DNA from: Variovorax sp.
GTDB lineage: Bacteria > Pseudomonadota > Gammaproteobacteria > Burkholderiales > Burkholderiaceae_C
Assembly: GCA_004210915.1 (NCBI GenBank)
Contig: SEGS01000022.1
Coordinates: forward strand, 1-59,790
Reading direction: 5' to 3'
Length of the DNA: 59,790 nucleotides
Shown here piece by piece: positions 1-11,047 of this stretch (its first letter is position 1; every line of letters begins with the position of its first letter). The notes beneath the pieces were generated by a model, which did not search any database, was not told the DNA's origin, and worked only from the letters and a program-made list of their open reading frames with translations. The position numbers and the translations under genes were made by a program.

Positions 1-1
1 G

Positions 2-1006
2 CACCCCAACGACGACGTGAACAAGAGCCAGTCGTCCAACGACGTGTTCCCCACCGCATCGCACGTGGCCGCGGTCGACGCGCTGACCAACAAGCTGCTG
101 CCGGCCATCGACCTGCTCAAGACCACCCTAGATGCCAAGGCCAAGGCCTTCGACCACATCGTCAAGATCGGCCGCACCCATCTGCAGGACGCCACGCCAC
201 TGACGCTGGGCCAGGAGATCTCGGGCTGGGTTGCGCAACTGGAGCATGGCAGGAAGCACGTGCAGGCCGCGTTGCCGCACCTGTACGAACTGGCGCTTGG
301 CGGCACCGCTGTGGGCACCGGCCTCAACGCCCCCAAGGGCTATGCGGAAGGCGTGGCGAAAGAGATCGCCAGCATCACCGGCCTGCCGTTCGTCACCGCG
401 CCCAATAAGTTCGAATCCCTGGCCTCGCAGGACGGCTTGGTGCACGCACACGGCGCGCTCAAGACGCTGGCCGCCAGCCTGACCAAGATCGCCAACGACG
501 TGCGCTGGCTGGCCAGCGGCCCGCGCAGCGGCATCGGCGAACTGAGCATCCCCGAGAACGAACCCGGCTCGTCCATCATGCCGGGCAAGGTCAACCCGAC
601 GCAGAGCGAGGCCGTGACCATGCTGGCCGCCCAGGTGTTCGGCAACGACGTGGCCATCAACATCGGCGGCGCCTCCGGCAACTTTGAGCTGAACGTGTTT
701 CGCCCGCTCGTGGCGCACAACTTCCTGCAGAGCGTGCGGCTGCTGGCCGACGGCATGGTCAGCTTCAACGACAACTGCGCGGTGGGCATCGAGCCCAACC
801 TCGACCGCATCGCCCACCTGGTCGAGCAGTCGCTGATGCTGGTCACCGCGCTGAACCCGCACATCGGCTACGACAAGGCCGCCTACATCGCCAAGAAGGG
901 CCACAAGGAAGGCCTGAGCTTGCGCGAGGCGGCCATCGCCTCGGGCCACGTGACGGGCGAGCAGTTCGACCAGTGGGTGATCGCCGCGAACATGGTCGGG
1001 CGATAA
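2..1006 (+). CDS. fumC: Class II fumarate hydratase, C-terminal part (cut by window start)
   Basis: Interconverts fumarate and L-malate in the TCA cycle; the class II enzyme is a cytosolic, iron-independent homotetramer. The open frame runs in from the window edge, so the N-terminus is missing and 334 residues are visible. The first residues read [19 protein letters not shown], the substrate-binding SSND region, and [13 protein letters not shown] near visible residue 190 is the fumarase/aspartase signature with the catalytic-loop serine. Length and order fit the last three quarters of a roughly 460-residue FumC. The stop is TAA at 1004-1006, and the next gene converges on it 12 bases away. 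ASL-superfamily relatives such as aspartase are less likely given the overall match. Confidence 0.96.
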   Translation, partial: HPNDDVNKSQSSNDVFPTASHVAAVDALTNKLLPAIDLLKTTLDAKAKAFDHIVKIGRTHLQDATPLTLGQEISGWVAQLEHGRKHVQAALPHLYELALGGTAVGTGLNAPKGYAEGVAKEIASITGLPFVTAPNKFESLASQDGLVHAHGALKTLAASLTKIANDVRWLASGPRSGIGELSIPENEPGSSIMPGKVNPTQSEAVTMLAAQVFGNDVAINIGGASGNFELNVFRPLVAHNFLQSVRLLADGMVSFNDNCAVGIEPNLDRIAHLVEQSLMLVTALNPHIGYDKAAYIAKKGHKEGLSLREAAIASGHVTGEQFDQWVIAANMVGR

Positions 1007-1018
1007 ATCGGTCGCCCC

Positions 1019-2152
1019 TCAGCGCCGTCGACGATCGCGCAGCCAGCCCACCACGTTGTCGGCCAATTCACCGAAGCCGGTGTCGGCCATGGCAGGCGCG
1101 CGGTCGAGTTCGAGTTCTTTGATGAGCTCCCGCGCCTTGGCGTGATCCTGTGCGGCGGCCAGGCGCAGCCAGCGCTCGGCTTCCACCAGATCGGGCGCCA
1201 CGCCGTCGTACTGCAGATGCATGCGCGCCATGTTCATCTGCGCGGCGGCAAGACCTTTCTCGGCCGCGCTGCGGTAGTGGTCCATCGCCGCGGTCAGGCT
1301 GACGGGCCCGCCGATGCCTTTGGCGATCAAGGTGCCCAGTTGGTTCAGGCTTTCAGCGTGGCCCTGCGCGGCCGCGCGCTCCCACAATGCGCGCGCCTGA
1401 TCGGGGTCGCGCGGCACCCCGTCGCCTTTGAGCAGGCGCATGGCCTGCGCGTTCAGCGCGGCAGGAGTGTCGTCGTCGACCAAGGGCTCAGGCGCGGGCG
1501 CTGCGGTCACTGTGTCGATATCGATGCCGGCGGGCAAGGGCGGGGCCGGCGCGGCCCACGGGTCATTGCCCTGTGCGGCCGGCAGTGCAGGTGGCCAGGG
1601 TCGACCGGGCAAAGGCGGCAAGGGCTGGGCGCGTCGTTCGGCCTCCAGCAGGGCGGCGGGCCACCAGGCTTGGGCGCGCCACTGCAGCCCCTGGGTGTTC
1701 GCGGCTTGCGCGGGGTTGAGGAACAGCCGTTCGCACAGCGCGTCCAGCGGGAGAAAGAAGGCGGCGTCTTCCGTGCGTGCCTGGCCGAAGCGGGCGCACA
1801 AGGCCGCGCGCAATGGCTGGCCGAGCAGGGGCTGTTGCGGCGCGAGGGCTGCAGCCTGTGCGGCGTTGAGCCACAGCGGCGCCTTACCCAACGCACGACC
1901 CAGCACCTCGCCCGCATAGAAAGCCAGCAGGTAAAGCAGCTGGCGTTGCGCAGGGTCGGCCAGAAACTGCGCCTGTTCTGGTTGGCGTGCGTTGCGCAAA
2001 GCGTCCAGAAAGGCGTCGATGCGCGCCAGGCTGGCGGGCGAATAGTCGAGCCGGCAGCGCCGCAGCAGCGGCTCGAAGGCCAAGCCGCTGCCGAAGGGCT
2101 GGCGATGCTCCCAAAGCGCCAAAGTGTGCTGGGCGGCGGCGCTGAGGCTCAT
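1019..2152 (-). CDS. Sel1-repeat (TPR-like) protein
   Basis: A 377-residue protein with no visible signal peptide. The N-terminal 200 residues are rich in Ala, Leu and Pro and match no domain I recognise. Residues about 230-345 hold three tandem Sel1-like repeats, shown by motifs such as KGDGVPRDPDQARALWERAA and GLAAAQMNMARMHLQYDGVA. Sel1 repeats form alpha-alpha solenoids used for protein contacts, so a scaffold or adaptor role is plausible but is inference. It lies convergent to fumC and about 30 bases downstream of a UPF0114 gene on the same strand. The ATG at 2152 is the first in-frame start. Confidence 0.85.
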   Translation of the reverse strand: MSLSAAAQHTLALWEHRQPFGSGLAFEPLLRRCRLDYSPASLARIDAFLDALRNARQPEQAQFLADPAQRQLLYLLAFYAGEVLGRALGKAPLWLNAAQAAALAPQQPLLGQPLRAALCARFGQARTEDAAFFLPLDALCERLFLNPAQAANTQGLQWRAQAWWPAALLEAERRAQPLPPLPGRPWPPALPAAQGNDPWAAPAPPLPAGIDIDTVTAAPAPEPLVDDDTPAALNAQAMRLLKGDGVPRDPDQARALWERAAAQGHAESLNQLGTLIAKGIGGPVSLTAAMDHYRSAAEKGLAAAQMNMARMHLQYDGVAPDLVEAERWLRLAAAQDHAKARELIKELELDRAPAMADTGFGELADNVVGWLRDRRRR

Positions 2153-2185
2153 GGTTGCTTTGTTGCCCGACGCTGGATCAGCGGA

Positions 2186-2827
2186 TCAGTTGGGCGCGCC
2201 CGACGCCTTGGCGTGCCCCGCCGCCATGAGTTTGTCGGTGTAGGCAATGGCCATCGCCGAGAACAGGAAAGCGACATGGATCACGGTTTGCGCGATCAGC
2301 ACCTTCTCGGTGTAGTTGTCGGCGTTGATGAAGGTTTTCAGCAGATGGATCGAGCTGATGCCGATGATCGACAGGCCCAGCTTCACCTTGAGCACAGAGG
2401 CGTTCACGTGGCTGAGCCACTCGGGCTGGTCGCGGTGGCCGTCGAGGTCAAGGCGCGAGACGAAGGTCTCGTAGCCGCCAACGATCACCATGATGAGCAG
2501 GTTGGAGATCATCACCACGTCGATCAGCGCCAGCACCACCAGCATGATCACCGTTTCGTTGAGCGTGGTCACCGGCGCGGTGGTCTTGTAGCCGATGCTG
2601 GTCACCAGCAGTTCCAGCGCGTGCTGATTGCCGAACGCTGCTTCGACCAGGTGCCACAGCTCTTTCAAAAAGTGCATCACGTAAACGGCCTGCGCCACGA
2701 TCAATCCCAGATACAGCGGCAGCTGCAGCCATCGGCTGGCGAAGATCAACTTGGGCAGCGGGCGCAGCGGCGAACCCCGACGTGCAACGGGTGGATTCAG
2801 GGGGTCAAAACGTTCGGGTGCGGCCAT
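2186..2827 (-). CDS. UPF0114 (YqhA-family) inner-membrane protein
   Basis: A 213-residue membrane protein of the UPF0114/YqhA family (TIGR00645), whose function is not established. After a basic, proline-rich N-terminus there are hydrophobic spans near residues 35-55, 90-115 and 140-160, and one near 185-205. Family-typical stretches are visible, such as [16 protein letters not shown] and [17 protein letters not shown]. Length is usual for betaproteobacterial members. It is read away from acs; the 162-base gap between them shows no motif I can support beyond the acs ribosome site. Confidence 0.88.
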   Translation of the reverse strand: MAAPERFDPLNPPVARRGSPLRPLPKLIFASRWLQLPLYLGLIVAQAVYVMHFLKELWHLVEAAFGNQHALELLVTSIGYKTTAPVTTLNETVIMLVVLALIDVVMISNLLIMVIVGGYETFVSRLDLDGHRDQPEWLSHVNASVLKVKLGLSIIGISSIHLLKTFINADNYTEKVLIAQTVIHVAFLFSAMAIAYTDKLMAAGHAKASGAPN

Positions 2828-2989
2828 GGGGTCCTCGGAGCAAGGGCGCGATTCTAGGGCGAGGGCGCGACCACCGGATGACGCTTCACGCGGCGCCAGG
2901 CCGCGGTGGCTTCCTGCGTCAGTGACCCGTAAGTGGGCCGCCCGACATTACGGCCGAGACCACGTCGTGGCCGAAGGAGACAAAGACAA

Positions 2990-4990
<2,001 letters not shown>

Positions 4991-5139
4991 GTTCGCCGTC
5001 GGCCCGCGCGCTGTAGGACGCCATCGTGTCCGCGTGCGGCCGGTAACGGCCCCTTCCACAGACTGAGGTAAAACCCCGGGGTCGCTGACCGCGCCATCCA
5101 GGCGCGGCAGCTTGTTCGACCAGACCCGAAGGAGGCGCC

Positions 5140-5643
5140 ATGGGCGTGAGATCCGCATTTCTTTTCATCATCGTCCTGCTGATTGCGGCGTTGGCCGCGC
5201 TCAACTGGGGGACGCTGGCTGCGCCGGTGGTCATGTCACTTGGCTTCATGGACGTGACTGCGCCACTCGGGCTGGTCATGCTGGGCCTGACCGTGGCTCT
5301 GGGCGTGTTCTTCCTAGCCTACGTGATCTACCTGCAAAGCTCGGTGCTATTCGAAACCAAGCGCCACACCAAGGAGATGCAGGTGCAGCGCGATCTCGCC
5401 GACAAGGCCGAAGCCTCGCGTTTCACCGAGTTGCGCAATTTTCTCGAGGCGCAAGAGAACACGCACATGGCACGCAACGCCGAGCGCCACGCGGCCTTGC
5501 TCGCGCGCGTCGATGCACTCGAGAGCGCTTTCCGGCAGCGGGTCGATCAGTCGGACAACACGGTGGCCGCGCACATCGGCCAGCTCGAGGACCGCGTCAG
5601 CGGCGGCAGGACGTTGGGCGCCGACCTCCGCCCGCTGGGTTGA
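5140..5643 (+). CDS. LapA-domain-like inner-membrane protein with coiled-coil tail
   Basis: A 167-residue protein. Residues about 5-22 and 45-67 are hydrophobic spans, and FFLAYVIYLQSS then leads into a long charged helical tail (about 75-150) likely to form a coiled coil. This arrangement resembles the LapA/YciS (DUF1049) family, whose E. coli member works in control of lipopolysaccharide assembly, although residue identity is weak and the LPS role is inference. AAGGAGG lies just upstream of the ATG at 5140, supporting the start. The 149-base gap before it after acs contains only a short GC hairpin (GGCCGgtaaCGGCC near 5040) without a T-run. Confidence 0.7.
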   Translation: MGVRSAFLFIIVLLIAALAALNWGTLAAPVVMSLGFMDVTAPLGLVMLGLTVALGVFFLAYVIYLQSSVLFETKRHTKEMQVQRDLADKAEASRFTELRNFLEAQENTHMARNAERHAALLARVDALESAFRQRVDQSDNTVAAHIGQLEDRVSGGRTLGADLRPLG

Positions 5644-5683
5644 ATCAGCCCGGCTGAGTTAGCGTTCAGGCCTCAGCGCAGCC

Positions 5684-5989
5684 TCAAGGCGTCGCCAGAA
5701 TCCAGGCAGCCAGCTTCTTGCTGTCGGCTTCGCTCACCTGGTTGTTGGCCGGCATCGGCACCGGGCCCCACACGCCGGCGCCGCCCTTGATGATCTTGGT
5801 CGCGAGCAGATCGCCGGCCGCCTTGTTCCCTTTGTAACGGGCGGCAATGTCCTTGAAGGACGGCCCGAGCACCTTGCGCTCGACCGCGTGGCAGCTCATG
5901 CAGTTTTTGGTGGTGGCCAGCTTCAGGTCGGCCACCGCAGGTCCCATGGCGGCAATGCCGAATGTGGCTGCAAGCAGGGCTTTTTTCAT
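5684..5989 (-). CDS. Periplasmic class I cytochrome c (c551/c552-like)
   Basis: A small electron carrier of 101 residues. The N-terminus MKKALLAATFGIAAMGPAVA is a Sec signal peptide. The mature part begins near DLKLATTKNC and carries one haem site CMSCH (residues about 35-39) and a PMPAN segment near residue 80 that supplies the methionine ligand. Size and motif order fit the c551/c552 group, which passes electrons to terminal oxidases or denitrification enzymes in the periplasm. It is divergent from the small Trp-rich gene at 6092, with a 100-base gap between them. Confidence 0.9.
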   Translation of the reverse strand: MKKALLAATFGIAAMGPAVADLKLATTKNCMSCHAVERKVLGPSFKDIAARYKGNKAAGDLLATKIIKGGAGVWGPVPMPANNQVSEADSKKLAAWILATP

Positions 5990-6091
5990 GCGGTAATTTG
6001 TTAGGGCTGGGTTACATTTGGTCCCGAAGCGATTGTAGGCAGCGCACGGTGCGGTGGCCGGTATTCGCCCGAAAGACCGGAGAGGTTCGCG

Positions 6092-6349
6092 ATGTGGTTC
6101 TTGCTGCTGGGCATCCTGGGCGTGGCCCTGAAATACCTGGAGATCGGCCCCGTCGCCGAACTCAGCTGGTGGATCGTGCTGATCCCCTTCGCCGTCACCC
6201 TCGCGTGGTGGGCCTGGGCCGATTCCTCGGGCTACACCAAGCGCAAGGTGATGGAGAAGGAAGACCGCCGCCGCGAGGCACGGATCGAGCGGCAGCGCAG
6301 CCAGCTCGGCATGCTGACCAGCCGCTCGACCGGCAAGCGCCGGAAGTAG
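6092..6349 (+). CDS. Small Trp-rich membrane protein (TIGR04438 type)
   Basis: An 85-residue protein with two short hydrophobic spans (about 2-15 and 25-45), five tryptophans including a WWIVLIPFAVTLAWWAWAD stretch, and a strongly basic, Arg/Lys-rich C-terminal half that should lie in the cytoplasm. This matches the small Trp-rich family seen in Burkholderiales, whose function is unknown. A GGAGAGG purine run precedes the ATG. It converges on ilvD, with only 7 bases between stop codons. Confidence 0.8.
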   Translation: MWFLLLGILGVALKYLEIGPVAELSWWIVLIPFAVTLAWWAWADSSGYTKRKVMEKEDRRREARIERQRSQLGMLTSRSTGKRRK

Positions 6350-6356
6350 GCGCGCC

Positions 6357-8045
6357 TCAGAATTTGTCGAGCACCGCGCCCGAGCTGGCGCTCGATGCGT
6401 TGAACGCGAACTTGGCCTGCACGCCTCGCGTATAGCGCGGTGCCGGCGCCTTCCAGCCCTCGCGACGCTTGGACAGCTCGGCTTCGGACACGTGCAGTTC
6501 CAGCACCAGCTTGTGCGCGTCGATGGTGATCGAGTCGCCTTCGTTCACGAACGCGATCGTGCCGCCCGCATACGCTTCCGGCGCGACGTGGCCGACCACC
6601 ATGCCCCAAGTTCCGCCCGAGAAACGCCCGTCGGTGATGAGGCCGACGCTTTCGCCGAGGCCCGCGCCGATCAGCGCGCCGGTTGGCGCCAACATTTCCG
6701 GCATGCCGGGGCCGCCCTTGGGGCCGAGGTAGCGCAGCACCATCACGTCGCCCGCCTTGATCTTGCCGTCGAGGATCGCCTTGAGCGCCGACTGCTCGTC
6801 GTCGAACACGCGTGCCGGGCCGGTGATGACGGGGTTCTTCAAGCCCGTGATCTTCGCGACCGCGCCCTCGGGGCTGAGGTTGCCCTTGAGGATGGCGAGA
6901 TGGCCTTCGGCGTACATCGGCTTGTCGATCGGGCGGATCACGTCCTGGTCGGCGCGCGGCACGTCGGGCACATCCTTCAGCACTTCGGCAATCGTCTGGC
7001 CGCTGATCGTGATGCAGTCGCCGTGCAGCAAGCCCGCGTTCAGCAGCACCTTCATCACTTGCGGAATGCCGCCGGCCTGGTGCAGGTCGACCGCGAGGTA
7101 CTTGCCCGAGGGCTTTAGGTCGCACAGCACCGGCACCTTCTTGCGCATGCGCTCGAAGTCATCGATGGTCCAGTCGACTTCGGCCGCGTGCGCAATGGCC
7201 AGGAAGTGCAGCACCGCGTTGGTCGAACCGCCTGTGGCCATGATGACCGCGACCGCGTTCTCGATGGCCTTCTTCGTCACGATGTCGCGTGGCTTCAAGT
7301 CCTTCTTGATCGCCTCGATCAGCACCTTGGCCGAGTCCTTCGCCGAGTTTTCTTTCTCGTCGTGCGGGTTCGCCATGGTGGACGAGTAGGGGAGCGACAG
7401 GCCCAGCGCTTCGAACGAGCTCGACATCGTGTTGGCGGTGTACATGCCGCCGCACGAGCCGGTGCCGGGAATGGCACGCTTCTCGATCTGCAGCAGGTCT
7501 TCGTCGCTCATGTTGCCCGCGGCGTTCTGGCCGACCGCTTCGAACACGCTCACGATGTTCAGGTCCTGGCCCTTGTAGCGACCCGGCAGGATGGTGCCGC
7601 CGTAGACGTAGATCGCCGGCACGTTGGCGCGCAGCATGCCCATCATGCCGCCCGGCATGTTCTTATCGCAGCCGCCGACAACCAGCACGCCGTCCATCCA
7701 CTGGCCGCCGACGCAGGTCTCGATGCAGTCCGAAATCACTTCGCGGCTCACCAGCGAATACTTCATGCCTTCGGTGCCCATCGCCATACCGTCGGAGATG
7801 GTGGGCGTGCCGAACACCTGCGCGTTGCCGCCGGCCTCTTCAATGCCTTCGATCGCCGCGTCGGTGAGTTTTTGCAGGCCCGAGTTGCACGGCGTGATGG
7901 TGCTGTGCCCGTTGGCGACGCCGACCATCGGCTTCTTGAAGTCGGCCTCTTCGTAGCCCATCGCGTAGAACATCGAGCGGTTGGGCGCGCGGCTCTTGCC
8001 ATCGACGATGTTGATGGAACGGCGGTTGATCGGCGTGTCGGCCAT
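6357..8045 (-). CDS. ilvD: Dihydroxy-acid dehydratase
   Basis: Dehydrates 2,3-dihydroxy-isovalerate and 2,3-dihydroxy-3-methylvalerate to the 2-keto acids, the third common step of isoleucine and valine synthesis, using an Fe-S cluster. I chose the ATG at 8045 (562 residues, the family length) rather than an in-frame ATG at 8099, because [10 protein letters not shown] is the usual type of N-terminus. Signatures seen are [15 protein letters not shown] (cluster cysteine), [20 protein letters not shown], and C-terminal [19 protein letters not shown]. It is divergent from a LysR gene, and the shared region has a dyad and a promoter-like element. Confidence 0.97.
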   Translation of the reverse strand: MADTPINRRSINIVDGKSRAPNRSMFYAMGYEEADFKKPMVGVANGHSTITPCNSGLQKLTDAAIEGIEEAGGNAQVFGTPTISDGMAMGTEGMKYSLVSREVISDCIETCVGGQWMDGVLVVGGCDKNMPGGMMGMLRANVPAIYVYGGTILPGRYKGQDLNIVSVFEAVGQNAAGNMSDEDLLQIEKRAIPGTGSCGGMYTANTMSSSFEALGLSLPYSSTMANPHDEKENSAKDSAKVLIEAIKKDLKPRDIVTKKAIENAVAVIMATGGSTNAVLHFLAIAHAAEVDWTIDDFERMRKKVPVLCDLKPSGKYLAVDLHQAGGIPQVMKVLLNAGLLHGDCITISGQTIAEVLKDVPDVPRADQDVIRPIDKPMYAEGHLAILKGNLSPEGAVAKITGLKNPVITGPARVFDDEQSALKAILDGKIKAGDVMVLRYLGPKGGPGMPEMLAPTGALIGAGLGESVGLITDGRFSGGTWGMVVGHVAPEAYAGGTIAFVNEGDSITIDAHKLVLELHVSEAELSKRREGWKAPAPRYTRGVQAKFAFNASSASSGAVLDKF

Positions 8046-8082
8046 GGCGGTCTCTTTTCTGGTGGGGAAATCGTGGACGCCA

Positions 8083-8123
8083 AGTATCCGACGAAGCATT
8101 GATTGCTTCCAATCCTATTTGGA
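8083..8123 (-). promoter_or_regulatory. Candidate ilvD promoter overlapped by a LysR-type dyad
   Basis: Reading the minus strand, TTGGAA (8107-8112) and GATACT (8083-8088) are separated by 18 bases and could be the -35 and -10 of ilvD. The perfect inverted repeat TCCAA-N6-TTGGA (8108-8123) overlaps that -35. It sits in the divergent ilvD/LysR spacer, where LysR regulators normally bind. That the neighbouring LysR protein binds here is inference from position. Confidence 0.4.
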
Positions 8124-8146
8124 TGCCCGATTGATATGCTCGGCAT

Positions 8147-9082
8147 ATGAATGAAGCCTCGGTCGACCTCCGTGTCTGGCGGCAGTTCGTGGCCGTGGCC
8201 GAAGAGCTGCACTTCGGCCGTGCCGCCGCGCGCCTGCACATGACGCAGCCGCCCGTCACGCAGGCCATCGCGCAGCTGGAGAAGACGCTCGGCGTGATGC
8301 TGTTCGACCGCACGCGTCGCCGCGTGGCGCTTACGCCGGCCGGCGAGGCGCTGCTGCCGGACGTGCGCGAGCTGCTGGCCCGCGCGCAAGCGTTGCCGTT
8401 GCGCGCACGGGCCGCAGCGGCGGGGCAGGTGGGCCGCGTGCGGCTGGCCTTCGTGTCGACCATTGGCTTCGAGACGCTGCCGGTCTGGGTGCGCGAATTC
8501 CGCATGCAATGCCCCGAGGTCGCGCTGGAACTGGTCGAGGCGACCGGCGACGTGCAGCTCGAAGCGCTGGCGCGCGGCGACATCGACGCCGGGCTCATGC
8601 TGCATTCGCCGGGCTTCGCGCCGCCCGAGCTGGCGCGGCTGGCTGTGGCCGAAGAACCGCTGGTGCTCGCGCTGCCGGCCGCGCACCCGCTTGCCAGGGC
8701 CGAGCCGCTGCGGCTTGAAGACGTGCTGGCCGAGCCGCTGGTGATCTTCCCGCGCCGCATCGTGCCCTCGCTGCACGACGCGATTTACGGGCTCTACCAG
8801 TCGGCCGGTCGCGCGCCCGCGGTGGCGCAGGAGGCCATCCAGATGCAGACCATCGTCAACCTCGTGTGGGGCGGACTGGGCGTGGCGTGGGTGCCCGAGA
8901 GCGTCACGCAGTTCCGCCGTGCGGGCGTGGTCTACCGCCGTGCCGATGCGCTGGTGGCGCCGGGCCGCGGCCGCAAAACAGCACCGGCGCTGCCCGCCTG
9001 CGAGACCAGCCTCGTGTGGCCGCAGCAGGTCGCGAACGCGGCTTTGACGCGCTTCGTCGACTTTGTGCGCGACCGCCGCTGA
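8147..9082 (+). CDS. LysR-family transcriptional regulator (divergent from ilvD)
   Basis: A 311-residue LTTR. The N-terminal winged helix-turn-helix (residues about 6-65) contains HFGRAAARLHMTQPPVTQAIAQLE, and the rest is a type 2 periplasmic-binding-like effector domain. The CbnR/BenM-like start (LRVWRQFVAVAEELHFG) belongs to the subgroup that often responds to aromatic or organic acids. Its divergent placement suggests control of ilvD or of itself, but ilvD is not a classical LTTR target, so the ligand and targets are unknown. The ATG at 8147 fits the family start. Confidence 0.92.
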   Translation: MNEASVDLRVWRQFVAVAEELHFGRAAARLHMTQPPVTQAIAQLEKTLGVMLFDRTRRRVALTPAGEALLPDVRELLARAQALPLRARAAAAGQVGRVRLAFVSTIGFETLPVWVREFRMQCPEVALELVEATGDVQLEALARGDIDAGLMLHSPGFAPPELARLAVAEEPLVLALPAAHPLARAEPLRLEDVLAEPLVIFPRRIVPSLHDAIYGLYQSAGRAPAVAQEAIQMQTIVNLVWGGLGVAWVPESVTQFRRAGVVYRRADALVAPGRGRKTAPALPACETSLVWPQQVANAALTRFVDFVRDRR

Positions 9083-9166
9083 CCGGGCGTTTGCTACTGC
9101 TTGGATAGCTAGACCCGCAGTACTTGCGGGCGCTTCAGGCACTTTTGGCTTGAACTTCGGGGAAGG

Positions 9167-9931
9167 TCACGCCGGTGGCCAGCGAATGTCGATGTGCACG
9201 TTGTTGAAGTCGGGGTCGTCTTCGCTGCCTGCGTGGGTGCAGACCATGCCTTCGGGCAACGCCTTCATCCGGATCGCCTGACCTTCGGCAATGACGCCGC
9301 CCAAGGCCTGGAACTCGATGAAGCGGTCGATCAGGTCCTTCACGGCGGCCGCGTGAGGGGCCGGCACGTGGCGCACGCTGAGGTCTGGCCGACCGAACTT
9401 GCGCATGCCGCGCGTGTGGAACCAAGTGGTGCCCCCGGGTTCGGCTGAAGTGAGGATGACCACGTGCCGGTGCACAACGGGTCGGGCGGGTTCGAACACC
9501 TGCGTCTTCCAGGCCTCGGGCGACCACCATTGCAGGCTCTGTGGATCGAAGACGCCGACGCCCTCGTGGTCCAGCAAGCAGGTCACCAGTCCGATCGTAT
9601 TGCGCAGCTCGTTGAGCGTGGGCGCGTCGTCCAGCGTGCCGCGCAGCACGACGCAACGCGTCTGTTCGGCGATCCGGCGCGCCAGGGTCGCGTCGGTCGC
9701 CTGAAGCGCGTTCCACAGAAGGCCCTCGCGGAATGAGTCCAGCACCTCGGGGTGGCTGTCCGGCCCATAGGTCATGAGGTCGAGCGCTGCCGGAATCCCA
9801 TCGCAACGGTAGCGGCTGCGTGACAGCTTCATGTCTTCAGCGCGGCTGCCGAAGACGACATAAAACACGAAGGGCCGACCGCCTCCCGGCGTGTGATGCA
9901 GGCGTGGCCATTGCGATAGCGGTTCGCTCAT
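9167..9931 (-). CDS. Protein of unknown function (254 aa)
   Basis: I do not recognise a family. The protein is 254 residues, apparently soluble, with no signal peptide or membrane span. It has an acidic-aromatic character, with segments such as GLVTCLLDHEGVGVFDPQSL (middle) and GMVCTHAGSEDDPDFNNVHI (C-terminus) that look like conserved beta-rich structure rather than a shadow frame. Codon use looks like that of its neighbours, with GC-rich third positions. It lies alone between two LysR genes, 79 bases from the stop of the minus-strand LysR gene upstream, and might be its own unit. The ATG at 9931 is followed by MSEPLSQWPRLHHTPGG; no strong ribosome site is seen. Confidence 0.75.
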   Translation of the reverse strand: MSEPLSQWPRLHHTPGGGRPFVFYVVFGSRAEDMKLSRSRYRCDGIPAALDLMTYGPDSHPEVLDSFREGLLWNALQATDATLARRIAEQTRCVVLRGTLDDAPTLNELRNTIGLVTCLLDHEGVGVFDPQSLQWWSPEAWKTQVFEPARPVVHRHVVILTSAEPGGTTWFHTRGMRKFGRPDLSVRHVPAPHAAAVKDLIDRFIEFQALGGVIAEGQAIRMKALPEGMVCTHAGSEDDPDFNNVHIDIRWPPA

Positions 9932-10009
9932 GAAACTCCCTTTGAAGACGTGCTGCCTTGAAATGGTGTGACCGGCACGATGTCCGGCGGCAGGATGCGC
10001 CCTGTCACG

Positions 10010-10930
10010 TCACCTGGCCGGCGCGTCCAGGCTCGGCGCCAGCAGCGTTTGCAGCCAACCGCTGAACATCCGCACCCGCAGCGCGAGATGGCGGCGGTGG
10101 GGGTACACCAGATGCACGGGCATGGGGGCGGCGCGCGCGTCGGGCATGACCTCGACCAACTCACCCGCCGCGAGGTGTTCGCGCACGTCGTAGGCGGGGA
10201 TCTGAATCAGCCCGAGCCCGGCGAGCGCGCAAGCGATATAGGTCTCGGCGTTGTTCGCGGCCACGGCGCCTGACAGATTCAGTGTGTGTCGCTGTCCGCT
10301 GCTCACCCATTCCCACGGCGCACTTTTCGCGCTGCCGGGGCTGAGGTAGTGCACCTCTTGGTGCGCGCCCGGCACGGCCAGGTCGGCAGGCTGCTGCGGC
10401 GTGCCGTGGCGCGCGAGGTAGGCGGGGCTGGCGCAGTTGATCAGCGCGAATTGCCCCAGCGGCCGGGCCACCAGGCTGTTGTTGGCCAGAGGCCCGACGC
10501 GCAGCGCGCAGTCCACGCCCTCCAGCACCAGGTCGATCATGCGGTCGCTGGAGCCCAGCTCCAGCTCGACGCCGGGGTGCAGCGCCAGAAACTGCGGCAG
10601 CGCCGGCGCGATGAGCCGGCGCGCGATGCGGCTGGGCGCGTCCACGCGCAGGCGGCCGGTGGCGCCCTGGTTGCCGGGCCGGAACTGCAGTTCGAGCTCT
10701 TCGGCATCGGCGACCAGTGACTGGGCGCGCTCCAGCAGCGCCTCGCCATCGGCGGTCAGGCTCACACGGCGCGTGGTGCGGTGCAGCAGGCGGGTGCCAA
10801 GACGGGTTTCCAGTTGCTGTACGGCGCCGGAGACGGTCGCGCGCGGCAGCCCCAAATGGTCGGCGGCTTGCGCGAAGCTGCCGCATTCGGCGATGCGGAC
10901 GAAGACGTTCAGCTGATCGATGCGATCCAT
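10010..10930 (-). CDS. LysR-family transcriptional regulator (divergent from SDR)
   Basis: A 306-residue LTTR of the CrgA/DsdC-like group, starting MDRIDQLNVFVRIAECGSFA. Helix-turn-helix residues 18-40 read QAADHLGLPRATVSGAVQQLE, and the effector domain follows. The start at 10930 was chosen over an in-frame ATG at 11029 because the extra 33 residues do not match the family. The gene is divergent from an SDR oxidoreductase, a common LTTR/SDR pairing, with a dyad and promoter-like element between them. Its target is therefore probably that SDR (inference). Confidence 0.93.
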   Translation of the reverse strand: MDRIDQLNVFVRIAECGSFAQAADHLGLPRATVSGAVQQLETRLGTRLLHRTTRRVSLTADGEALLERAQSLVADAEELELQFRPGNQGATGRLRVDAPSRIARRLIAPALPQFLALHPGVELELGSSDRMIDLVLEGVDCALRVGPLANNSLVARPLGQFALINCASPAYLARHGTPQQPADLAVPGAHQEVHYLSPGSAKSAPWEWVSSGQRHTLNLSGAVAANNAETYIACALAGLGLIQIPAYDVREHLAAGELVEVMPDARAAPMPVHLVYPHRRHLALRVRMFSGWLQTLLAPSLDAPAR

Positions 10931-10987
10931 CGGAGGCGGCCTGGGTGATTGTTTGGAAAACTCGATCAGTCTAGACGGAACGCGCCT

Positions 10988-11016
10988 ATTGATCAGAAAT
11001 TTATGACCAATAAGAT
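10988..11016 (+). promoter_or_regulatory. Candidate SDR promoter with LysR-type dyad
   Basis: ATTGATCA (10988-10995) and TGACCAAT (11004-11011) form an 8-base inverted repeat with one mismatch around an 8-base spacer. On the plus strand TTGATC (10989-10994) and TAAGAT (11011-11016), 16 bases apart, could be -35 and -10 of the SDR gene, whose ATG is at 11048. The dyad would then cover the promoter core. This was read by eye. Confidence 0.4.
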
Positions 11017-11047
11017 GCAGGCTCGTCACTCATCAAGGATCCGCTAC

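Noticed and set aside
5033..5055. Terminator after acs
   Set aside because: GGCCGgtaaCGGCC forms a short stem but is followed by CCCTTCC, not a T-run.
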